From positions 1,674,001 through 1,738,000 of the forward strand of contig OZ242312.1 in assembly GCA_965207805.1 (NCBI GenBank): a stretch of 64,000 nucleotides of DNA. Reading direction: 5' to 3'. The DNA comes from Palauibacter sp965207805. Its GTDB lineage: Bacteria > Gemmatimonadota > Gemmatimonadetes > Palauibacterales > Palauibacteraceae. Numbering within the stretch: the stretch's first letter is position 1; the number at the start of each line of letters is the position of its first letter. Below are positions 51,345 through 61,700 of this stretch, piece by piece. A model generated the notes under the pieces. That model searched no databases, was not told the DNA's origin, and saw only the letters and a list, made by a program, of their open reading frames with translations. Made by a program: the position numbers and the translations under genes.

Positions 51345-52949
51345 CTAGGGGAGTCCGAATACCCACAGGACGCCGCCCGCAGCGGTCGCGATCCGCTGTT
51401 CGCCGTCCACCTCGAACGACATGGGGCCGGTGCGGACGCCTGCGCCGGCCTGGAAGTCCCACAGCGCCTCTCCCGTCTCCGCGTCGAGGGCGAAGATGTT
51501 GCCCTCGTTGCTTCCGCCGAAGACGAGGCCGCCCCGCGTGGCCATCACGCCGGCCCACGGCGGGGAGAGCAGCGGGAACTCCCACTGCAATTCCCCCGTG
51601 AGCACGTCGAGCGCCTTCACGGCGCCGCTCGCGTCGTCTCCGGACAGCGCCTGCTCACCGCCGCCGAGAAACGGCTGTCCGGGCTCGTATTCGACGTCGG
51701 CCTTGTAGTAGATGGCCCCCATGATCCGGGTCGCCTGGTAGAAGAGCCCGGTGTCGGGGCTGTACGAAGGGCTGAACCAGTTCGCCGCCCCCTGGAGGCT
51801 GGGCCACACGAGGTTCCCCTCCTCCGTGGGCTCCGTACCGGGAATCACGATCGGGCGGCCGTTCTCGTCGAGGCCCTCGGCCCACGTCTGCTTCGAGTAC
51901 TCCACGCCGTGCAGGAACTCGCCCGTCTCGCGGTCGAGCACGTAGTAGAAGGCGTTCCGGTTCGCGGTGACGACCAGCTTGCGGGGCTCGCCCTCCCATT
52001 CGGCGTCGACAAGCACCTGTATCTGATTCGCGTCCCAGTCGTGCGTGTCGTGCGGCGTGTACTGGAAGTACCACTGCATCTCGCCCGTGTCGGGATCGAG
52101 GGCGAGGATGGAGTTCGTATACAGGTTGTCGCCGGGCCGCAGGTCCCCGTTCCAGTCGGGGGCCGGGTTCCCGGTGGGCCAGTAGAGAAGGTCCAGTTCG
52201 GGGTCGTACGAACCGGTGAGCCACGTCGAGCCGCCGCCGTGCTCCCAGCTGTCGCCGCCCCACGTCTCGCTCCCCGGCTCGCCCGGCCGGGGGATCGTGA
52301 ACGTGCGCCAGAGGCGATCTCCGGTGTCGGGGTCGTAGGCGTCGACGAAGCCGTTCGCGCCGGCCTCCGCGCCGGACACGCCGACGATGACCTTGCCGTC
52401 GAGCGCGAGCGGCGCCGTCGTGATCGAGAAGCCGAGGAAGTTGTCCGCGACGTCCACCTCCCAGCGGACGGCGCCGGACCGGGCGTCGAGCGCCACGAGG
52501 CGGGCGTCGAGCGTGCCCACGAACACCGTCTCGTCGAGGATGGCGACGCCGCGATTCACGCGCGGAAAACCGATGTTCTTCGTCGAGGCCGGGACTTCCG
52601 CGGACCAGTTCCAGAGGCGGCGCCCGGTGCGGGCGTCGAGCGCGCTCACGTTGCTCGGCGGCTCCGTCACGTACATCACGCCGTCGACGACGACGGGCGT
52701 CGTCTCGATGAGCCCGCCGCTCATCTGGTAGGCCCAGATCACCTTGAGGTCCCCGACGTTTCCGCGGTGGATCTGGTCGAGCGCGGAGAAACGGTGCGAG
52801 GCGTAGTTGCCGGAGTACGTGAACCAGTTGTGCGGCTCGTCATCCGCGTTCACGAGCCGCTCGAACGATACCTGCGCGGCCACGCCCGCGAGAACTCCGC
52901 TGCACAGCAAGGTCGCCGCCGGGAGCGCGGAGGCCGCGATAGCCTTCAT
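51345..52949 (-). CDS. PQQ-dependent dehydrogenase, soluble periplasmic
   Basis: 534 aa, signal peptide about 1-25. An eight-bladed PQQ propeller with repeated tryptophan-docking motifs (ALDARTGRRLWNW, ALDARSGAVRWEV, ALDPDTGEMQWYF, ALDVLTGELQWEF, ALDAETGEALWDF). The active-site region WPTGNPAPDWNGDLRPGDNL and DTHDWDANQ are as in methanol/ethanol dehydrogenase-type quinoproteins. The vicinal Cys-Cys pair of classical enzymes was not seen. It would oxidise an alcohol or sugar and pass electrons to the dihaem cytochrome, whose stop codon overlaps its ATG (ATGA). Substrate unknown. Confidence 0.9.
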   Translation of the reverse strand: MKAIAASALPAATLLCSGVLAGVAAQVSFERLVNADDEPHNWFTYSGNYASHRFSALDQIHRGNVGDLKVIWAYQMSGGLIETTPVVVDGVMYVTEPPSNVSALDARTGRRLWNWSAEVPASTKNIGFPRVNRGVAILDETVFVGTLDARLVALDARSGAVRWEVDVADNFLGFSITTAPLALDGKVIVGVSGAEAGANGFVDAYDPDTGDRLWRTFTIPRPGEPGSETWGGDSWEHGGGSTWLTGSYDPELDLLYWPTGNPAPDWNGDLRPGDNLYTNSILALDPDTGEMQWYFQYTPHDTHDWDANQIQVLVDAEWEGEPRKLVVTANRNAFYYVLDRETGEFLHGVEYSKQTWAEGLDENGRPIVIPGTEPTEEGNLVWPSLQGAANWFSPSYSPDTGLFYQATRIMGAIYYKADVEYEPGQPFLGGGEQALSGDDASGAVKALDVLTGELQWEFPLLSPPWAGVMATRGGLVFGGSNEGNIFALDAETGEALWDFQAGAGVRTGPMSFEVDGEQRIATAAGGVLWVFGLP

Positions 52950-53764
52950 GATCCCCCTCCGAGGTCGGCCAGAAAGGCGACGAGGTCGTCGATGTCCGCT
53001 TCCGTCATCTCCTCCACCGCGGGCATCAGCGAGTGATCGAACTGTTTCTCGAGTTCCACGAGGTCTTCCTTGCGAAGGGAGACGGTGCGGCCGGCGATCG
53101 ACCGCAGCTGGATCGTGAAGGCGTCCTCGTTCACGCGCATGCCCGTGATGACGCGGCCCTCGCGCGTAACCGCGCGGATCGGCAGGTACCCTCTGAAGCC
53201 CCGCAGGATGCCTCGCCGGGAGACCGGCAACTCCGAATCGGGCGTCCGGAGGGACGCGTAGAGGTACTCGACGCCGCGCCGATGCCCGATGCCGGTGAGT
53301 TCAGGACCGATCCCCGTCCCGCGGCCGTCGACGACGTGGCAGGAGTAGCAGTCGCCGGCGGTGGCGAACACCTCTTGTCCTCGCGCGGCGTCCCCCGGGA
53401 CCTCCACGACGGCGTCCCGCGCCAGCGTACGGACGTAGGCGGCCATGAGGTCGACCTCCAGGTCCGACACCAGGTTCGCCCTCGTCCCCGGCATGCCGGT
53501 ACCGGGGATCCCGCTCCGGATCACTTCGACGAGCGATTCGTGGTCGGGTGCGCGGGGCAGGGTGGGGCGCGCCAGACTCGGCCCCTCGCCGCCCTGCCCG
53601 AGCATGCCGTGGCACCGGCCGCAGTGGGCCTGGTAGAACATCTCGCCGCGCGCGAGGCCGGCTTCGGTGACGTCGGGTTCTTCCTGGGCCGTGACCTTGC
53701 CGCTTGCCGCGAGCACGCTTGCCGCGAGCGCGAGACCGCACAGGCTCGGACGGGGTCGTCGCAT
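52946..53764 (-). CDS. dihaem c-type cytochrome, partner of the PQQ dehydrogenase
   Basis: 272 aa from the ATG 6 bases after GAGGAGG. Signal peptide about 1-27. Haem 1 motif C48-GR-C51-H52, with a likely axial Met in GTGMPG (M91). Haem 2 motif C139-YS-C142-H143 belongs to a second, larger domain (about 125-272). A predicted periplasmic electron carrier. The 4-bp overlap with the PQQ dehydrogenase and gene order (cytochrome first) support a dedicated electron-transfer pair. Confidence 0.92.
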   Translation of the reverse strand: MRRPRPSLCGLALAASVLAASGKVTAQEEPDVTEAGLARGEMFYQAHCGRCHGMLGQGGEGPSLARPTLPRAPDHESLVEVIRSGIPGTGMPGTRANLVSDLEVDLMAAYVRTLARDAVVEVPGDAARGQEVFATAGDCYSCHVVDGRGTGIGPELTGIGHRRGVEYLYASLRTPDSELPVSRRGILRGFRGYLPIRAVTREGRVITGMRVNEDAFTIQLRSIAGRTVSLRKEDLVELEKQFDHSLMPAVEEMTEADIDDLVAFLADLGGGS

Positions 53765-53826
53765 GACCATCCTCCTCGGCAGGCGTCCCTTTACGTCACT
53801 AATCAACGTAGCGGCCGGCCGGGGCG

Positions 53827-55911
53827 TCACGGAACCAGCGCCTCCGGTTCCAGAACCCAACGCGTGAGCCACTCCACGTTTCTCGACATGAGATCTCGCT
53901 GGAGACGCGGAGATCTAACCCCATGTGGTTGATCAGGATAAAGTACGAGCGTCGTCGGCGCTTTACCGATCGCCCGGACCGCCTCGAAAAACTGGATGCT
54001 CTGTTCGGCGGGCACCCGCTCATCCCTTTCCCCCACCTGGATCAGGAGCGGTGTCGTCACGTTTTCAACATGGCGGTACGCGGAGCGCTCCTCGTAGAGA
54101 TCCCAGTCCTCCCACGGTTTCGGACCCAGGTAGGTGTGGTAGAACTCGGGGATGTCCGTCTGCGAGTACATGGAGATCAGGTCGTTCGCGCCGGCGCCCG
54201 CGCTCGCCGCCCTGAAGCGGTCGGTCTGCGTGATGCCCCAGTAGGTGTGGTGCCCTCCGAAGCTCCAGCCGCTCACGGCGAGCCGGTCGGGGTCCGCGAT
54301 CCCGCGTTCGACCATCGCGTCCACTCCGGAGTCGATGTCGACCCAGTCGCGGCCGGAGATGTCGCCGCGGTTGAGGCCCCTGAAACGCTCGCCGTAACCG
54401 CTCGAACCCCGGTAGTTCGGCTGCAGGACGGCGAACCCCATGCCCGCATACACCTGCACCGGATAGGCGCCCCGGGTCGCGTTGAAGCGGTCGGATGAGA
54501 TGCCGGACGGGCCGCCGTGGATCACCAGGACCATCGGGACGCGGTCCCCCTCCTCGTACCCGACGGGAAGGGTGAGCACGCCTTCGATTTCCTCGCCGCC
54601 GGCGCGCGAAGGCCACGACTCGACCCGCTGTTCGCCGAGCGCCAGGTCGGCCACCTGCGGATTCAGGTCGGTCAGGCGCTCGGGGAGGAACGAGTCCATG
54701 GGGGTGATGAAGATGTCCGGCGGCGCCATGCCGTCCTCCGCGGTGAACGCGAGGAAGCTCCCGTCCGTGGCTGCCGAGGCGCCGGAGAAGTAGTGCCGAC
54801 CATCGGTCAGATCGCTCGGCGGGCCCGCCGCGGCGCCGTCCGCGAGCGGGATGCGGTACACGGTAGCTCCGGTGCGTCGGGCCGCGGAGACGATGAGCCG
54901 CGAGCCGTCGACGTGGACGAGGTTCGCGTTGGCGTCGAGGCCGGCCGTGAGAGACACAGGATCCAGCGCGCCGCCGTCCGCGCCGAACGGCACCCGCCAC
55001 AGCTGTCGATTGAAGGTTCCGAGGAGTTGTCCCGTCCCGGACACGACGAGGCCGACCTCGTCGTCCCACGCCACCGGATTCTCCCCGCCCGGCATCGACG
55101 TGACGCTCCGGGCCTCCGCTTCCGCGCCCTCCTGGACGTACGTCGCGCCGTAGTAGGTCGTCCTCAGCACGGGCGACGAGCGCGCGCCGAACGCGACGGC
55201 TCGCGAATCCGGGGACCACACGAAAGACACCACGTGAAGGCCGTCCGGCGACCACCTCACGCCCTCGCCGGCCACATCGTCCTCGAGTTCGGCAACGTGG
55301 AGGCGCGACCACTGGTCCGTGTACACTGAATCCCAAACCATCGGGCGGCCGCGCAGCGCCTCGAGTTCGCGGTCCGCGTCCGTCGACTGGGGGCTCGCCA
55401 TGAAGCCGAGCCGCCGACCGTTGGGCGCGAAGCGGAAGCTCCCGACCGACGTCTCATGGGACGTCACCTGCCATGCCTCGCCACCGTCGGGGCGGATGCC
55501 GTAGACCTGCCTTGTCCCTTCCCGGTCGGAGGAGAAGGCGAGCCATTCTCCCGATGGGTGCCAGACCGGTGCATCGTCGGAACCGGGACGGAACGTGAGT
55601 TGGCGGGCATCGGCGGGGCCTCCCGTCGCGGGGACGACCCACACATCGGTTTCCTGGCGGTCCTCCTCCATGTCGCGTTCCGTGACGACGTAGGCCACCC
55701 ATTGCCCATCCGGGCTCACGGAGATCTGCGACAGGCTCCGGAGGGCGAGGACATCCTCGACCGTCATCGGCTGGCTCTCCTGGGCCAACAATCCGGTGGA
55801 GTGGGGGACGGAAAAGATGATGGAGAGGACGGACCCCGCGGCGAGAACCCGGGAGCCGGGGAGGATGACGGCACGCATGGCACACCCCTGACGCTGGAGA
55901 AACACTTTCAC
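53827..55911 (-). CDS. S9-family prolyl-oligopeptidase (DPP4-like)
   Basis: 694 aa from a GTG overlapping the upstream stop (GTGA); ATG 55878 is an alternative that gives a shorter signal peptide. An N-terminal propeller (about 50-430: ISVSPDGQWVAYV, WHPSGEWLAFSSDREG, FAPNGRRLGF) precedes the hydrolase domain (about 440-690). The catalytic triad lies in SGWSFGGHHT (Ser), GERDERVP (Asp) and QPHGVR (His). It is distinct from the two S9 lipoproteins (47250, 56624), and the nucleophile elbow reads WSFGG instead of GSYGG. It probably degrades periplasmic oligopeptides. The cytochrome/PQQ genes follow after 62 bp. Confidence 0.92.
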   Translation of the reverse strand: MKVFLQRQGCAMRAVILPGSRVLAAGSVLSIIFSVPHSTGLLAQESQPMTVEDVLALRSLSQISVSPDGQWVAYVVTERDMEEDRQETDVWVVPATGGPADARQLTFRPGSDDAPVWHPSGEWLAFSSDREGTRQVYGIRPDGGEAWQVTSHETSVGSFRFAPNGRRLGFMASPQSTDADRELEALRGRPMVWDSVYTDQWSRLHVAELEDDVAGEGVRWSPDGLHVVSFVWSPDSRAVAFGARSSPVLRTTYYGATYVQEGAEAEARSVTSMPGGENPVAWDDEVGLVVSGTGQLLGTFNRQLWRVPFGADGGALDPVSLTAGLDANANLVHVDGSRLIVSAARRTGATVYRIPLADGAAAGPPSDLTDGRHYFSGASAATDGSFLAFTAEDGMAPPDIFITPMDSFLPERLTDLNPQVADLALGEQRVESWPSRAGGEEIEGVLTLPVGYEEGDRVPMVLVIHGGPSGISSDRFNATRGAYPVQVYAGMGFAVLQPNYRGSSGYGERFRGLNRGDISGRDWVDIDSGVDAMVERGIADPDRLAVSGWSFGGHHTYWGITQTDRFRAASAGAGANDLISMYSQTDIPEFYHTYLGPKPWEDWDLYEERSAYRHVENVTTPLLIQVGERDERVPAEQSIQFFEAVRAIGKAPTTLVLYPDQPHGVRSPRLQRDLMSRNVEWLTRWVLEPEALVP

Positions 55912-56525
55912 TCTTCGCCGCTCACGCCCTGATAGAGCAGGATGAACGCCGCCGCCTGCACGACGTGGTACAGCGCGTTATGGTCGAACCACACCGGGTG
56001 GATCGGGATCTGAAGCTGCTGGATGGCCGCCGCCGCGAAGGTGAGCCCGAAGCCGATGAGCGCCCGCTGCCGGCTCCTGGTGGGGCGGCGGTGGTAGGCC
56101 CGCGCGAAGCGCACCGTGAGATAGATGACGGCGGGCAGATAGAAGGCGACGGCGACGGCGAAGGCCTGCCACCCGGACAGCACAACGGCGACGTAGGCGA
56201 CGTAGGCGAGTCCGGCGATTCGCGTGACCCACCGCGTACCCGTCGGCCCGCCATCGACCCGCGCGCCCAGGCCCCAGGCCGCGAGCCCCGTCGCCCCCAC
56301 CGTGAGGATCGTAGCCGGCCACAGAACTCGGTATCCGAGCGTCGCGTGATCCCCGAAGAAGCCGTGCACCGTACCGCCGAAGAGGGCCGCGGCGCCGGAG
56401 CCGGCGAAGAGTCCCATCGCCCACGGGCGGAGGTCGGCCCGCACGTGCGAGCGCGCAAGCCACACGAGAACGGCGCAGAGCAGGGTGAGTCCGTAGTCGG
56501 TCAGCGTGACGGCAGGTTCGGTCAA
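55908..56525 (-). CDS. polytopic membrane protein of unknown function (DUF6962-like)
   Basis: 205 aa from a TTG ten bases after GGAGG; a GTG at 56606 would add 27 hydrophilic residues. Six to seven hydrophobic helices. HGFFGDH in the middle and HNALYHVVQAAAFILLYQG at the end place His residues in helices, a pattern seen in DUF6962 and ceramidase-like membrane families. Enzyme activity cannot be claimed. It overlaps the following S9 gene by 4 bp and is divergent from the second S9 lipoprotein. Confidence 0.65.
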   Translation of the reverse strand: MTEPAVTLTDYGLTLLCAVLVWLARSHVRADLRPWAMGLFAGSGAAALFGGTVHGFFGDHATLGYRVLWPATILTVGATGLAAWGLGARVDGGPTGTRWVTRIAGLAYVAYVAVVLSGWQAFAVAVAFYLPAVIYLTVRFARAYHRRPTRSRQRALIGFGLTFAAAAIQQLQIPIHPVWFDHNALYHVVQAAAFILLYQGVSGEE

Positions 56526-56572
56526 GGCGCTTCGACCTCCGGTCGCGGAATGGGTTTTTCCTTCTCTGATCG

Positions 56573-56602
56573 GTATTGTCGGACCATCGCCCGGGGCAAT
56601 AC
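56573..56602. promoter_or_regulatory. dyad in the divergent promoter region
   Basis: GTATTG (56573-56578) faces CAATAC (56597-56602) across 18 bases, in the gap between divergent genes at 56525 and 56624. Dyads with this geometry are often regulator binding sites. No clear promoter elements could be assigned. Confidence 0.35.
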
Positions 56603-56623
56603 TCACGCGAAGCAGGAGGGGCC

Positions 56624-58618
56624 GTGCGTCGATCCCAGCGAACTGTCCGGAAGCGCCATGTGTTGTACGCGGCCATGGGGTTCCTCGCCGCCGGCTGCTC
56701 GTCCCCCGACGGTGGAGTCGTCGACGAAGACCGGATCCCGCTCACGCTGGACAACGTCTTTACCGCCGGAGGGGGCGCGGGACGCGCGGTGCTCTCGCCC
56801 GACGGGTCCATGCTCGCCGTGGCGGGACCCGCCGAGGGCGCGGGCGGATCCGGGATTCACCTTGTGCGGAGTCCGGCCACGGCGGAATTCGCGGCCGCCG
56901 AAGGTGACGCCGCGACCTTCTGGGTCGCCGGCCGCGCGCAGACGTGGTCCCCGGAGGGAGAGCGGTTGGCCTTCATCGCCGGAGGGAATCTCCTCGTAGC
57001 CGCGCTCGGAGAACCGGGCCGCGTGCTGGCGGAGGGCGCGACCGGCCTGCGGGCCCCGTCGTGGTCGCCGGACGGGGAGACGCTCGCGTACTACTCCACG
57101 GCGTCCGGCTCCCAGGACATCTGGCTCGTCGACGCCGCCGGAGCCGCGCCGCCCTGGCAACTGACGGCCGGCGCGGCGGAGGCCGACGACAGCCGCTTCA
57201 GCCCGATGTGGTCGCCGGATGGCCGGTGGATCGCGTACATCTCGAACCGCGCCGACTGGTGGCACGACGACGTGTGGCTCGTCGCCGTGGCGTCCGGCGA
57301 AGCGCACCGGGTCTCCACTTCCCTCATGGCCTCCTCCAGCCCCGTCTGGTCGCCGGACGGATCGAGTCTGGTCCTGATGGGGACGGCCAAGGACGAATAC
57401 TGGTACGAGGATCTCGCGTACCTGTACCGGATCGACCTCGATCTCGCCGGCGCCGCCCCCCGCGCCCTCCGGGAGGCGCCGCTCGACATGCAGGTCTACG
57501 CGACCGACGCGATCATGCGCTTCGACCCCTTCTGGTCCGGCGACGGCGCGCGCATCTATTTCCCGTACCAGCAGCGCGGAGCCTTCGACCTGTGGTCTGT
57601 CCCTGCCACGGGCGGCGTCGCCACGCGGGTCACGAACGTCGGCGGGTCCTGGTCGTCCCTGCACGCGACGCCGGACGGCGCCCGCGCCGTGTTCACGCGG
57701 GATGCCGCGACCGAGGGCCGGGAAGCCTGGCTCCTCGGCCTCGAGGGTGGTACCCCGGTCCGCCTGACGGACTTCTCACCGGATTTGGAGGGCATCCAGC
57801 GGCCCGCGGAGATCTCCTTCCGTTCCTTCGACGGACTGTACATCCAGGGATTCCTCTACCTGCCGCCGGCGATCCGAACCGCGCTCTCGGCCGGCTCCGA
57901 CCCGCCCGCGTGCCCGGCGCTCGTCCAGGTACATGGGGGAGGGACGAACTCCTACACGCAGGGGACCAACCTCGTGGAGCAGTACCTCGCGAACGAGGGA
58001 TTCGTCGTCCTCGCCATCAACTATCGCGGGGGTTCCGGCTTCGGGCGCGAGTTCCAGGACCTTTCCGTGGAGGACTGGCTGAACGACCAGTCGAAGGACC
58101 CGGGCGCCGCGGCGGACTGGCTGCGCCGCCAGCCGTACGTGAACGGGCGCGTGGGCATCTACGGCGGGAGCTACGGAGGCATGCAGTCCATGTCCGCGAT
58201 CACGCGCACGCCCGACAAGTTCGACGCGGCCGTCCCCATGCGCGGCATCTACTCCGAGTCCCTGACGCTGCCCTACGCGGACCGTCTGGGGAAGATCTTC
58301 ACGATCACGGGGCACGGCGGGACGCCGGAGGAGCGGCCCGAGATCTACGCGAAGAGCGAAACGCTCGACCGCATGGACCGCATTACGGCGCCGGTCCTCA
58401 TCATGCACGGCGAATTCGACGTAAGGGCGCCGTTCGAGAATTTCGAGCTCGCGGTGGAGCGGCTCGGGGCGCTCGGCAAGGAGTTCGAATCGAAGACCTA
58501 CGCCGAGGGCCACGGCTTCCGCGACCCCTCCAATTCGATCGACATGTACGGGCGGCTCCAGGCCTTTTTTGACAAACACCTGGGAGGATGCCAAGCCGGC
58601 GACGCATCTCTAGATTAG
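56624..58618 (+). CDS. S9-family prolyl-oligopeptidase-like lipoprotein (paralogue)
   Basis: 664 aa from a GTG behind AGGAGGGG. Lipoprotein signal with LAAGCSS. A propeller (about 45-400) and hydrolase domain as in the 47250 gene: S516 in GGSYGG, Asp in GEFDVRAP and His in GHGFRD. The two proteins share long segments, for example SGFGREFQDLSVEDWL and DKFDAAVPMRG. They are clear paralogues, probably with related peptide substrates. The LRR-metalloprotease gene follows after 107 bp, matching the arrangement at 44853-49187 in reverse order. Confidence 0.93.
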   Translation: MRRSQRTVRKRHVLYAAMGFLAAGCSSPDGGVVDEDRIPLTLDNVFTAGGGAGRAVLSPDGSMLAVAGPAEGAGGSGIHLVRSPATAEFAAAEGDAATFWVAGRAQTWSPEGERLAFIAGGNLLVAALGEPGRVLAEGATGLRAPSWSPDGETLAYYSTASGSQDIWLVDAAGAAPPWQLTAGAAEADDSRFSPMWSPDGRWIAYISNRADWWHDDVWLVAVASGEAHRVSTSLMASSSPVWSPDGSSLVLMGTAKDEYWYEDLAYLYRIDLDLAGAAPRALREAPLDMQVYATDAIMRFDPFWSGDGARIYFPYQQRGAFDLWSVPATGGVATRVTNVGGSWSSLHATPDGARAVFTRDAATEGREAWLLGLEGGTPVRLTDFSPDLEGIQRPAEISFRSFDGLYIQGFLYLPPAIRTALSAGSDPPACPALVQVHGGGTNSYTQGTNLVEQYLANEGFVVLAINYRGGSGFGREFQDLSVEDWLNDQSKDPGAAADWLRRQPYVNGRVGIYGGSYGGMQSMSAITRTPDKFDAAVPMRGIYSESLTLPYADRLGKIFTITGHGGTPEERPEIYAKSETLDRMDRITAPVLIMHGEFDVRAPFENFELAVERLGALGKEFESKTYAEGHGFRDPSNSIDMYGRLQAFFDKHLGGCQAGDASLD

Positions 58619-58725
58619 AGGAATACCGGTACTGTTGCAGGCACACCCGGGAGCGTTGCGCGGTAGCGACTCGTCGGTCCCTCTCCGCTCGTCGGCGCTC
58701 CCCTCAAAAGACGCAAGGCAGACCC

Positions 58726-61700
58726 ATGGCGAAGCGCACCCGCACCATCTCCGGAAGATCCGACTCCTCTCTCTCCCGTGTCTCGCGTTCCGCGACGCTC
58801 GGTTTTCTCGTCCTGGCCGTCCTCTCCTGTGGCGGGGGGGACACCTCGGGACCGCCGCCCGGGCCTCCGCCTCCGCCTCCGACCGCGACCGTGCCCGCAA
58901 GAATCACCCTGGAACCGGAAGAAGTCGCGGTCGTGGCGGGCGACACGGTTCGCGTGCGTGCGCGCGTCCTGAACGACCGGGCGCAGCCCATCTCGGATGC
59001 GGTGGTGACGTGGACCAGCACCGATCCCACGATCGCGACGGTCGATGCGACGGGGCTCGTAACCGGTCTGAAGGAGGGCAACGCGAGCCTGACCGCCACG
59101 TCGGGCCCGGTCTCGAACTCTGCGCCCGTCGCCGTGCACAGCCTGGACCGCGCGACGCTCATGGACCTCTACGAGGGCACGCGCGGGCTCGAGTGGACCT
59201 ACAGCGACGGCTGGGGGACCGACGCGCCGGTCGGAAGCTGGTACGGCGTGACGGCGAACGAGCAATCCCGCGTGACCGCGATCAACCTGAGCGAGAACGG
59301 CCTGAACGGTCAGCTGCCGGAGGACCTCGGCAGCCTGGCCTTCCTCACCGAGTTGATCGTGCACGGAAATGCGGCGCTCTCCGGTCCCATCCCGGCTTCT
59401 CTCACGGAAATCGGGATACAGACGCTGCACTACGGCGGCACGATGCTGTGCACGGTGCGGGACGAGGCATTTCAGGCGTGGCTGAACGCGATTCCGACGA
59501 GCGAGGGCGAGTTCCTCGCCTGCAACGAGGAACGGTCGGACCTGATGAAGTTGTACGACGCCATGGGCGGCGAAGGCTGGGCGGAATCGGAGAACTGGGG
59601 GACCGACGACCCGCTCGATGACTGGTTCGGCATCTCGGTTGACGATTCCACGGGTCGGGTTGTTTCGATCGACCTGAACCGAAATAACCTCTCCGGTGAG
59701 ATCCCTCCCGAGATCCAGTACTTCCCCAGCCTCCGCGTGCTGCGGCTGGACTACAACCGCCTCGAGGGCGAGATCCCGGCGGAGATTGGCCTCCTCACCG
59801 AACTGCGGCGGATCGACATCGACGGAAACGGGTTCCAGGGCGAGATCCCGCCCGAAATCGGGAACCTGGAGAACCTGAGAGTGCTGTGGATCGGCGGGGG
59901 CGAAAACCAGTTGTCCGGCCCCATCCCGCCCGAACTGGGCAACCTCGGGAGCCTCGAGGAAATCCACCTTTACGAGGCGCGGTTCGACGGTTCGATCCCG
60001 GAGGAGTTCGGAGACCTGACCGAACTGGAGGTGCTCCGCATCACCGAGACAAGGATCGAGGGGGGGCTGCCCGAGAGCCTGGCGGCGCTCGGGAAGCTCC
60101 GAAGGATCCTCCTCTACGACAACGAGTTGTCGAACCCCCTGCCTTCCTGGCTTGGCCAACTCGACAGCCTGCGAACCCTCTTTGTCGCCGACAACAAGAT
60201 CGAGGGCCCGATCCCTGCGGAGCTGGGACAGATCGACAGCCTCGCCTTTCTCCTGGTTCACAACAACGAGCTGTCCGGCCCTCTGCCGCCGGAGTTGGGT
60301 GACGCGAGCGAACTCTACCGGATATGGGTCCAGGGTAATGCCGACCTGTCGGGTCCCTTGCCGCAAGACTTGACCGAACTCGAGGAACTCTGGGAGTTGA
60401 TCGCGGACGACACCGGGCTGTGCATGCCTCAGACGCCCGTCTTCAGAAACTGGATGGAATCGGTGTATTTCAAGACCCGCATCCGGTTATGCGGCGGGGA
60501 GGCCCACGCCGAGGCCTACCTGATTCAGGCGGCGCAGTCGCGCGAGTTCCCCGTTCCGCTCGTCGCCGGCAGGGAGGCGCTCCTGCGCGTGTTCGTGGCG
60601 TCCGAACAGGAGACCGGGGCCATGCTTCCGCCCGTCCGGGCCACCTTCTTCGTGGATGGCACGGAAGTACATGTGGAGAACATCCCGGCGGGTTCGTCCG
60701 CGATCCCAACGGAAGTACAGGAAGGCGAACTCGACCTTTCGCCCCACGCCGTCATTTCGGCCGATGTGATCCAGCCCGGACTTGAGATGGTCGTGGAGAT
60801 CGACCCCGACGGGACGCTGGATCCGAATCTCGGCGTGTCGAAACGCATCCCCGAGAGCGGACGGACGACGGTCGATGTAAGGGCCGTGCCCCCGCTGCTC
60901 CTGACCCTGCTCCCCATGGTCTGGACCGAGGACAACGATCGCGAGGCCGCGACGTTCGTGAGCACCGCCGACCCTGAAGACGAGTTCTTCTGGCAGACGA
61001 GGACGTATCTCCCGGTGGCGGAAATCGAGATTGCGCGCCATGCGAGCATTAGGGTCGATTCGAACAACTCCAGTGACCTCATAGCCGATGTCGGCAGGAT
61101 CCGGGTCATGGAGGATGGGGTGGGACACTGGGTGGGTCTGATCCCGGATATCGGGGGTAACATCGCGGGCCGCGCGACCTTCCCCTTCTTTTCCGATGAG
61201 ATCCCGTACTCCGGAAAGGTCGCAATCTCGGTCTTGAACGCGGAGACGTTCGCGCACGAACTCGGACATAACCTGAGCCTGTTCCACGTGCTGTGTTCGG
61301 GGAACGAAGGCGGCCCCGATGTGAGCTACCCCTACGAAGGCGGGGGGATCGGCATCTGGGGCTGGGACTCGCGGGACGGCGGGTCGCTGGTGGACCCGAC
61401 GACCAACGTGCGGGACTTCATGACGTATTGCGATCCGACGTGGGTCAGCGACTACTACTTCACGAACATGCTGCGCTACCGGCTACAGGATACGCTCGAG
61501 GTGTGGGAAGCCCCGGCCGCCAGCCGGACGCTGCTCGTATCCGGCGGGGCGGACGCGGACGGTGCCCTCCACCTCGATCCCGCCTTTGTCGTCGACGCGC
61601 GTCCCGAACTGCCGCACGCCCCCGGGCCGTACACGCTGACCGGAAGGCGCGCCGACGGCAGCGAACTGTTCTCGCTCAGCTTCGACATGGGAGTGATCTG

